Translations under genes and position numbers: made by a program | In this document: positions 58,150-64,000 of the stretch, piece after piece | Layout: every line of letters begins with the position of its first letter | Position numbering within the stretch: position 1 is the stretch's first letter | From: Streptomyces pyxinae | Lineage (GTDB): Bacteria; Actinomycetota; Actinomycetes; Streptomycetales; Streptomycetaceae | Reading direction: 5' to 3' | NCBI RefSeq assembly: GCF_024756275.1 | Contig: NZ_JANUGQ010000014.1 | Coordinates: 124,001 to 188,000, forward strand | DNA: 64,000 nt | Notes under the pieces: generated by a model | Databases searched by the model: none | Seen by the model: the letters and a program-made list of their open reading frames with translations, nothing else | Told to the model about the DNA's origin: nothing

Positions 58150-61100
58150 TCAGACGAGTTTGGTCACTGCCTTGCCGACCTGGTAGATGTCCTTCAGCTT
58201 TCCTGCCCCGTCCAGGGTCTTGCCGAGCTTCGGGCTCACATAGTCCTCGACCACGTCGACGGCGACGTCCTGGGCGCAGCCGCTGACGGCCGCCCCGACC
58301 GCGCCCACTCCCGTCGCCGCGGCGCCGGTGATGAATCCGACGAGGAGCCCCTGACCGGCGCCTTTCAGGCAGGACTTGGCGTATTTGCCCCAGGCGATGT
58401 ATCCGGTGGGGTCGATGCGGTTGACGGGGTCGCCCTCGGCGTAGAGGTAGGGGTTGACCTCCTGGCCGGAGGGGTCGGGCTGGGTGAAGCGGACGGTCTG
58501 CGGGTCGTAGTAGCGGGCCCCGAAGTGGTAGAGGCCGGTCGGGTCCTGCTGGCCGCCCGTGAAGCGGAACGGCTGGGGCACCGTCTCGGCGGTGCCGGCC
58601 CTGGCCTCACCGCCGGGGGTGTACAGGTAGGTGTTGACCCGCTTGCCCGACTCGTCGACCAGGCCGATGACCGAGCCGAGGGCGTCGGTGAGGTAGTAGT
58701 GGCTGCCGCCGCCGGTGGAGACGGAGTTGAGGGTACCGCCCGGTTCGCGGATGAACTCGGTGTCCTTGCCGCCGGTCGTCTGGCCGGACAGCCCGAGGGG
58801 TCCGTTGTGGAAGACGGTGTCGCCCAGGCGGGTGCGCTCGCTGCTGTCGGTGCTGGCGTACTGCGCGGCATAGGAGGTACCGCCGGTGGTCAGGGACTTG
58901 AGCTGGCCGTACGCGGTGTACTGCTCGTTGGTGCGGGCGGTCTGGGAGGTGGGTGCGCCCGCGGTCTCGTTGCCCGCCGTGTCGTAGGACCATCCGGTGG
59001 TGATGCCGTTGCGGGCGGTCAGCTGCGAGGCGTCGTTGTAGGTGTAGGCGGTGGACGCCGGGCAGCCGGGGGTGTCCCCCCGCGAGGTGAGGTTGCCGGC
59101 CGGGTCGAAGCAGTACTGCCACGACCTCTGAACACCCGTCGGCTCGGTCTCCCTGGCCAGCGACAGCCGTCCGGCCCCGTCGTAGGAGTAGTCGGTACGG
59201 ACCTTGGTCAGGGCGTCGGTGCGGCTGCGGATCTTCGTGCCGTCCGTCGCGGTGCCGCCGGCGGAGTAGCCGTAGGTGTAGGCGAGGTGGCTGAGGACGA
59301 CGCCGGAGGGCGCGGTGACCCGGATGTCCTGCGGGCGGCCCGAGGCGTCCAGCGCCTGGCTCTGCACGGTGCCACCGGGATACGTGGTCTTGGTGCGCCG
59401 GTCCTCGTTGTCGTACTCGAAGGCGGTCTTCTTGCCCTGCGGGCCGGTGAGCCGGGTCAGCCGGTCGGCCGCGTCCCACTCGTAGGCCGTGGTGCCGCCC
59501 GGGTCGCGGTAGGTGTCGACGTTTCCGTCGGCGGTGTAGGCGAGGACGGTCTGCGAACCGTCCTGGAGGGTGCGGACCGTCTCCCGGCTCAGGGCGTCGA
59601 ACTGATAGCGCTGGGTGCCGGTGGCGTCGGTACGGGCGACGAGGTTGCCGTCGCCGTCGTAGGTGTAGGTGACGTCCGGGGAGCCGGTCGCCGTCACCGC
59701 GGTCACCCGGTCACGCCGGTCGTAGGTGTAGGTGACCTTCACCCCGCGTCCGTCGGTCGTGCTGGTGGTGCGTCCGAGCGCGTCGTAGGTGTAGGTGGTC
59801 CTGCCCAGCGGAGCGGGCGGCGCGGCGCTGTCCAGGTTGCCCGCGCCGTCGTAGTGGAACTCCGTCTTCTTGCCGTTCCCGTCCGTGGCGGTGCACACCT
59901 GTCCCTGGAATCCGCCGCACCGCGGAGTGGCCTCGTTGTAGGTGAAGTTCCGGGTACCACCGCCGGTGCCGGTGCTGGCGACAGACTTGGTGTTGCCGGC
60001 CGTGTCGTAGGTGTAGTCGGTCTTCTCGCCGTCGGCGCCCGTGTCGGTCTGGGGACGCTCGGCGCCGGCCACCGTCTGCCACTGGGCCGTGGCGGTCGCC
60101 CCGGTGGGCAGCTTCATCGACTTGGGGTTGTTGCGGTCGTCCCAGCCGTAGCTGGTCACATTGCCGCCGGAGCCGCCGCTCCCGGTGCCCATGGCGTCGG
60201 TGGCGCTCTGCAGCAGGTGGTTCTGGTAGGTCGAGGCCCGGGCGTGGCCCAGCGGGTCGGTGACCTTCAGCATCTCGCCGTCGGCGTTGTGCTCGTACGT
60301 CGTCCTGTGGCCGAGCGGGTCGGTCACCGTCGTGGTCCCCTGCTCCCCGGGGGTGGCGGCGCTGTAGGCGTAGGTGTGGGTGGGCCCGCTGCCGCCGGTG
60401 CCGTTCTCCGCGTAGCGGCGCATGGAGGTGATCCGGTCGGCGGCGTCGTAGGTGAACGCGGTCGAGCGCCCCTCGGCGCTGGTCACCTTCACCACCCGGC
60501 CGTCGCCGTCGTAGCCGAAGGCCGTGGTCTGCCCGGTGGTGTCGGTGGTGCGTGTGATGTTGCCGTGCTCGGCGCTCAGGTCGTAGGTGACCGTGCGGCC
60601 GGTGCTGTCCTTGGCGCTCCAGCGGATCGCACTGGTCTTGGTCAGGTCGATCCAGCGGCCGGAGCGGGTCTCGGTCAGCTTGAAGCCCGCCGAGGCGCCC
60701 GTCGCCGGATCGAGGTGCGCGGTGACACTCAGGACACCGCCGTTGCGGTCGGTGGACTTGGTGAGGCGGCCACCGGCGTCGTAGGTGTCGGCCGTACCCG
60801 ATCCGCGGTCGGTCAGGGTGTAGGTGCCGTCGGCGTTCTTGCGCAGGTCCTTGGAGTAGCCGGTCGGAGTGGTGAAGGTACCGTCGGCCTTGCGCCCGAA
60901 CTCCACCGTGGCGCCCGTGTCGTCGTAATCGAGCACGGAATTCGCGCCGGAGACGTCGAGGTTGCGCTCCCAGTTCAGCCACCACGGGCGGCTGACCTGG
61001 CCGTTCGGCGCGGTGAACGCGTTGTACGTCCGGTTGAGCTGCAGCTTCTGCCCGACCCCCGCGACGTCGAAGTCGGTGGTGGCGAGCATCAGGTTGCCGG

Positions 61101-61524
61101 TGGAATAGTCGATCCGGCCGGTCAGCGCGTCGGTCATCCGGAAGCCGAAGACGCGGTGCCAGGGCACGTCGCCCTGCCCGCGCGGCACGAATCCCGCGGT
61201 GGGAGCGAGCGGTCGGGGCGCGGAGCGTCGGCCGGCATCGCGCAGCCGCTCCGACTCCCGCTGCCACCAGGCCCGTTCGGCGGCCGTGGGGGCGGTGGAG
61301 GGGACTGTGCGGGGCGGCCGGGTCGTCCCGTCCAGGACCGGGGGCATCGCGGAGCGGCCGTGGTCACCCCAGTGCGAACCGCCGGCGGGCGAGGGGCTGG
61401 GCGCGGCGAGGGCGGGGGCCGTGGCAGCGCCGAGGGCGAGAGCGGCGAACACCGCGGTGAAGGAGCGGGCGGCCCGGTGCCGTCCGGAGTGCGAGCGTCT
61501 GGTGCCGGCGCGCGGCAGGAACAT
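58150..61524 (-). CDS. Secreted RHS/YD-repeat protein
   Basis: The 1124-residue protein has a signal peptide (residues 1-42, ending APALAA) and a DUF6531-like start (TGRIDYSTGNLMLATTDFDV). More than 20 YD repeats follow (for example GYDGDGRVVKVTSAEGRSTAFTYDAADR), then the RHS core signature near 985-1040 (GRLYHFGARYYDP type: GLYHFGARYYDPQTVRFTQP; DPVNRIDPTGY). After DPTGY only about 85 residues remain: a Gly/Ala-rich hydrophobic segment with two Cys and a basic end (DIYQVGKAVTKLV). This is the position of a variable toxin tip, but I recognise no toxin family. ATG 61524 has GGGGGGAA upstream. Confidence 0.92.
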   Translation of the reverse strand: MFLPRAGTRRSHSGRHRAARSFTAVFAALALGAATAPALAAPSPSPAGGSHWGDHGRSAMPPVLDGTTRPPRTVPSTAPTAAERAWWQRESERLRDAGRRSAPRPLAPTAGFVPRGQGDVPWHRVFGFRMTDALTGRIDYSTGNLMLATTDFDVAGVGQKLQLNRTYNAFTAPNGQVSRPWWLNWERNLDVSGANSVLDYDDTGATVEFGRKADGTFTTPTGYSKDLRKNADGTYTLTDRGSGTADTYDAGGRLTKSTDRNGGVLSVTAHLDPATGASAGFKLTETRSGRWIDLTKTSAIRWSAKDSTGRTVTYDLSAEHGNITRTTDTTGQTTAFGYDGDGRVVKVTSAEGRSTAFTYDAADRITSMRRYAENGTGGSGPTHTYAYSAATPGEQGTTTVTDPLGHRTTYEHNADGEMLKVTDPLGHARASTYQNHLLQSATDAMGTGSGGSGGNVTSYGWDDRNNPKSMKLPTGATATAQWQTVAGAERPQTDTGADGEKTDYTYDTAGNTKSVASTGTGGGTRNFTYNEATPRCGGFQGQVCTATDGNGKKTEFHYDGAGNLDSAAPPAPLGRTTYTYDALGRTTSTTDGRGVKVTYTYDRRDRVTAVTATGSPDVTYTYDGDGNLVARTDATGTQRYQFDALSRETVRTLQDGSQTVLAYTADGNVDTYRDPGGTTAYEWDAADRLTRLTGPQGKKTAFEYDNEDRRTKTTYPGGTVQSQALDASGRPQDIRVTAPSGVVLSHLAYTYGYSAGGTATDGTKIRSRTDALTKVRTDYSYDGAGRLSLARETEPTGVQRSWQYCFDPAGNLTSRGDTPGCPASTAYTYNDASQLTARNGITTGWSYDTAGNETAGAPTSQTARTNEQYTAYGQLKSLTTGGTSYAAQYASTDSSERTRLGDTVFHNGPLGLSGQTTGGKDTEFIREPGGTLNSVSTGGGSHYYLTDALGSVIGLVDESGKRVNTYLYTPGGEARAGTAETVPQPFRFTGGQQDPTGLYHFGARYYDPQTVRFTQPDPSGQEVNPYLYAEGDPVNRIDPTGYIAWGKYAKSCLKGAGQGLLVGFITGAAATGVGAVGAAVSGCAQDVAVDVVEDYVSPKLGKTLDGAGKLKDIYQVGKAVTKLV

Positions 61525-61892
61525 GGTTTCCCCCCTGGAAGAACACGGTGCCACGACGGCCACAGTGGCCGCCGGGCTCCCTCAAGGTGACATGCACCCG
61601 CCGGGCGACCGCGGCCCATTCCCCGTATCGAACGCCGTAAGCGGACCAAAGAAAGCCAAACACGACCAGGGGAATTCTTGCTGGTCACTCCCGAGACCGC
61701 GCCGACGTGCGCAGATATCCGTCCGACGCCGTCCGACAACGGCCGGATTCAGCGGTTGGAACGACTTCTTCCAAAACTCCCAGCCGGTACAACAGGTGGG
61801 AGTGAGCCGGCACTTCCCTCACTCGGCTCGACACCTCTCCCTCGTTCTCCGGACCGGCGCTCCGGCCCGGCAGCGCCCAGATCGGAGTACCC
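61525..61892. other. Divergent promoter region between RHS and I36 inhibitor genes
   Basis: About 370 bases of lower GC than the surroundings, especially 61620-61780 (AAAGAAAGCC, GGGGAATTCTTG, TTCTTCCAAAAC). Reading frames here are short and unconvincing. It presumably holds both promoters. Confidence 0.5.
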
Positions 61893-62279
61893 GTGCGCAA
61901 GCGCCTTCTCGTGCCCCTGCTCGCCTCCACCGCCCTGACGTGTGCCGTCACCCTGGCGCCCACCGCGCATGCGGAGCCCAATCCTCCCGGCTGCGACAAG
62001 GAGTACTTCTGCATATACGCGGGCGAGGGCCAGACCGGCCAACTCCTGGTGAAGTCGAAGGGCAACTGGTCCGGAAGCGTCAGCGGCCGGTCGGTCTTCA
62101 ACAATGGAATCCCTTATCCCAACGCCGACCACATCCAGCTGACCTACACCTATCAGGGGCACACCTACGAGCAGTGCGTGCACTACAACCCCGGCCCCGG
62201 CGACTACAAGATGAACTTCGCCGAGGGAGTGACCTTCACCAGGGCGACCTGGCGCGGGGAGTGCCCGTCCGGCACATGA
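61893..62279 (+). CDS. Secreted peptidase inhibitor family I36-like protein
   Basis: The 128-residue protein has a signal peptide (MRKRLLVPLLASTALTCAVT, cleavage near THAEP) and one beta/gamma-crystallin-like domain of the I36/SMI type, with CDKEYFCIYAGEGQTGQLL at its start and conserved cysteines paired with HTYEQCVHY and RGECPSGT. Family members are small secreted metalloprotease inhibitors of Streptomyces. GTG 61893 follows GGAG by about 6 bases. It is divergent from the RHS gene. Confidence 0.85.
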   Translation: MRKRLLVPLLASTALTCAVTLAPTAHAEPNPPGCDKEYFCIYAGEGQTGQLLVKSKGNWSGSVSGRSVFNNGIPYPNADHIQLTYTYQGHTYEQCVHYNPGPGDYKMNFAEGVTFTRATWRGECPSGT

Positions 62280-62441
62280 CGGCCACGCGCTCCTCACAAC
62301 CCGCCGCCGGGCCGCCCCCCGTGGGCGCGGCCCGGCGGCGGCGCCGGAAGCGGACCAGCCCGGCCGGGGCCCGGCGCGCCGTCCCGGTCGCCCGGGCCGC
62401 GGGCGAGGCGCCCCGAAGAAGCTCCCGCTCCGCCGCGCCAC

Positions 62442-63212
62442 TCACCTGGTGGACTGTCCCCGCCCCGTGGCGCTCTCGCGCAGGAAGGTCTCCAGCCGTG
62501 CGGCGAAGCCCGGTGCCGCGGCGACGAAGTGGCCGGCGCCCGGATGCACACTGCGCTCGCCACCGAGCGCGGCCGCCAGAGCGTCGCAGATCCGCTCCAG
62601 CGCGGCCGCGTGGCCGCCGGACGCGACGAGCACCGGGACGCCGGCGTCCCGGATCATGTCGAGCCGTGGACGCGCCTCGCCGGCCGGCCGGCCACCGTGC
62701 GCCCGCCGGACACCGGCGATCACCTCCTCGGGAAGCGGTCCGTCACCGATGGGCGCGCCCGCGAGACGGAGGAACCAGCGCAGCTCGGCCGGGTCCGTGT
62801 CCATCCCGTGGGTGAGGACCGCGTCACCGATGCGCTCGAGCCGCGCCACCTCGGGATCGCCGGGGACGAGGTAGTTGAGCGGCGGCTCGATCAACGTGAG
62901 CGAACGCACCGTGTCCGGCGCGGCGGCGGCCGCGATCAACGTCCCGAGTACGCCGTAGGAGTGGGCGACCACATGCGGGCGGCCGACGAGCAGCGGCGCC
63001 AGGTCCAGGGCGTCCGCCTCGAAGTCCTGGCCCTGCCGCGGTGGTGGGCTCGGCGGATAGCCACGGCGGTGGACGTATGCCAGCGTCCACCGGTCGGCCA
63101 GCGGAGCGACAGCGCCCCACGTCGTCCGCGGGCCGGCGCCGCCGTGCACCAGCAGGACCTCCGGCCCGGAGCCGTCGCGCACCACCACGATCTCGCCCAC
63201 GGAGACGAGCAT
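62442..63212 (-). CDS. Alpha/beta hydrolase
   Basis: The 256-residue protein has an intact hydrolase fold: oxyanion region EVLLVHGGAGPRTTW, nucleophile elbow VVAHSYGVLG and catalytic His in HPGAGHFVAAAPG. The cap region is short. ATG 63212 gives the normal family start (LVSVGEIVVVRDG); ATG 63293 would add 27 residues that resemble no domain but has a slightly better GAGG upstream. Substrate is unknown; thioesterase or esterase activity is likely by family. Confidence 0.83.
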   Translation of the reverse strand: MLVSVGEIVVVRDGSGPEVLLVHGGAGPRTTWGAVAPLADRWTLAYVHRRGYPPSPPPRQGQDFEADALDLAPLLVGRPHVVAHSYGVLGTLIAAAAAPDTVRSLTLIEPPLNYLVPGDPEVARLERIGDAVLTHGMDTDPAELRWFLRLAGAPIGDGPLPEEVIAGVRRAHGGRPAGEARPRLDMIRDAGVPVLVASGGHAAALERICDALAAALGGERSVHPGAGHFVAAAPGFAARLETFLRESATGRGQSTR

Positions 63213-63306
63213 AGCGGCGCCGAGCGGGAGACGACGGGCCGCTGTGACGAGGCAGCCGGGGCTCCGTCGCACCCGCTCCGCTCCGGCACTCATGCTCGGC
63301 CTCGGT

Positions 63307-63344
63307 CCCGATCACGTGCGCCTCGGTCGGTGCACGTGATCGGG
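63307..63344. promoter_or_regulatory. 13-bp perfect inverted repeat with CACGTG cores
   Basis: CCCGATCACGTGC (63307-63319) and its exact complement (63332-63344) flank 12 bases in the gap between the DUF6092 gene stop and the hydrolase start. It could be an operator (each arm contains CACGTG) or a terminator for the upstream gene. Confidence 0.6.
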
Positions 63345-63415
63345 CGAGGGCCGCCTCGGTGTCCCAAGGCCCCCAGGTCAGCGGGTCAGTTCGGGGAGCA
63401 CTTCGACGCCCGGGG

Positions 63416-63730
63416 TCATGGAGCGGGCTCAGGGGGCGTGGAGATGCAGGTGGCCAGTTGTTCGCACAGTTCGTCGAGAGTCTCCGCCCAGTGGCCCTCG
63501 TGGTCCGGTGTGAACAGAAGCCTGTCCAGGCGCTCTCGCATGGCGATCAGGCGTGGGTCGACCGGGCCCACGGATTCCAGGATGCGCAGGGTGCGGCGAG
63601 CCCCGTCCGCACAGCGCATGGGAGCGTACTCGCGGGGCTCCCCGATGAGTCCGTGGCCGGCGCTCAGGAGATAGGCGGTCAGGTGGATGAGCTGCTGGTC
63701 CAGGGTGTTGGTGTCATTACCAGGTTTCAT
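63416..63730 (-). CDS. DUF6092-type protein
   Basis: The 104-residue soluble protein is mostly helical: LDQQLIHLTAYLLSAGHGLI, then GARRTLRILESV, RLIAMRERLDRLL and ETLDELCEQLATC. This layout fits DUF6092, a small actinobacterial family of unknown role. ATG 63730 overlaps the nitroreductase 3' end by 14 bases, so the two are cotranscribed and may act on the same substrate. Confidence 0.78.
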   Translation of the reverse strand: MKPGNDTNTLDQQLIHLTAYLLSAGHGLIGEPREYAPMRCADGARRTLRILESVGPVDPRLIAMRERLDRLLFTPDHEGHWAETLDELCEQLATCISTPPEPAP

Positions 63731-64000
63731 GGTGGACTACCTCGTCGACGGTACGGCGGTTTCTGTGGCGCAGCTCGTGCGCCGGGTGCCCCAGGGTGGC
63801 GATCAGTACGGGTTCGAGGTGGGGTGGCAGTTCGAGGAGTACGCGCACGGCGGCGGGCTGGAAGCTCGCTGTCGGGCAGCCGCCGAGCCCCAGGGCGTGG
63901 GCGGCGAGGAGGAGGTTCTGCACGGCCATGGCGATGCACATGGCTCCCGGAGCCAGGCCGCCGGGATCGTCTCCGAGACGCTCGTGATCGACGCAGGCGA
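63717..64000 (-). CDS. Nitroreductase-family protein, C-terminal part (runs off the window)
   Basis: The last 94 residues of an FMN-dependent nitroreductase are visible. They include DHERLGDDPGGLAPGAMCIA, AVQNLLLAAHALGLGGCPTA (the conserved helix and glycine turn that contacts FMN) and the final VLIATLGHPAHELRHRNRRT. The frame is open to the window edge, so the N-terminus lies beyond 64000. It is the first of the two genes in the overlapping pair with DUF6092. Confidence 0.88.
   Translation of the reverse strand, partial: ACVDHERLGDDPGGLAPGAMCIAMAVQNLLLAAHALGLGGCPTASFQPAAVRVLLELPPHLEPVLIATLGHPAHELRHRNRRTVDEVVHHETW

Noticed and set aside
58150..58410. Known nuclease or deaminase toxin at the RHS C-terminus
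   Set aside because: The tip of about 85 residues is hydrophobic and Gly/Ala-rich, with no HNH, deaminase or other catalytic pattern visible.

Overview
The window is GC-rich (over 70% by eye), with GTG starts, almost no TTA codons, ATGA/GTGA translational overlaps, AGGAG-type ribosome binding sites and many families restricted to or enriched in actinomycetes (DUF2470, DUF5133, DUF6381, DUF6092, LAL regulators, Streptomyces-type contractile injection genes). It reads as Streptomyces or a very close relative. No rRNA, tRNA, insertion sequence, integrase or CRISPR array was seen.

Layout. (1) 1-4.1 kb: a partial membrane protein, a glycerophosphotransferase-like protein preceded by 13 perfect copies of a 7-bp tandem repeat, and a STAND-type ATPase. 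(2) 4.3-17.6 kb, iron island: an AraC regulator diverges across an iron box from a complete FecCD-type siderophore importer (two permeases, ATPase, lipoprotein). Next come a convergent heterodimeric ABC exporter, a siderophore-interacting protein fused to an O-methyltransferase-like domain, and a DUF2470 gene behind a near-perfect iron box. No siderophore synthetase is present, so the island is for uptake, export and iron release. (3) 17.7-28.4 kb: small conserved Streptomyces proteins, arylamine N-acetyltransferase, DoxX and DUF350 membrane proteins, a WGR/beta-propeller pair, a peptidoglycan amidase, a LysM transglycosylase behind a c-di-AMP (ydaO-type) riboswitch, a VOC protein and an orphan response regulator. 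(4) 28.5-30.2 kb: tandem repeats, two 5'-truncated divergent genes that meet at a deletion scar, and a catalytically degenerate alpha/beta hydrolase. (5) 30.4-54.3 kb: a LAL regulator and a TTA-containing LuxR regulator lead into a contractile injection system (CIS). The CIS has tail terminator, AAA+ ATPase, sheath, two tubes, LysM baseplate protein, VgrG-like spike, gp25, gpJ and gpI proteins, a 1338-residue disordered protein, and two membrane proteins with likely outward-facing glycan-binding domains. (6) 54.4-56.9 kb: an RsbQ/RsbP/RsbV-like stress partner-switch operon. (7) 57-64 kb: a polysaccharide deacetylase lipoprotein, a secreted RHS protein with a 35-residue membrane peptide downstream, an I36-type inhibitor, a hydrolase, a DUF6092 protein and a partial nitroreductase.

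How the parts fit. The CIS lacks recognisable tail fibre and PAAR genes, as expected for the intracellular Streptomyces systems that respond to stress and promote cell death. A TTA codon in the regulator directly upstream would make its translation depend on the developmental tRNA bldA, and the stress phosphatase operon lies directly downstream. Developmental and stress control of the CIS is therefore a reasonable inference, not something the sequence proves. All functions are assigned by motif recognition from sequence alone; no database search was run.
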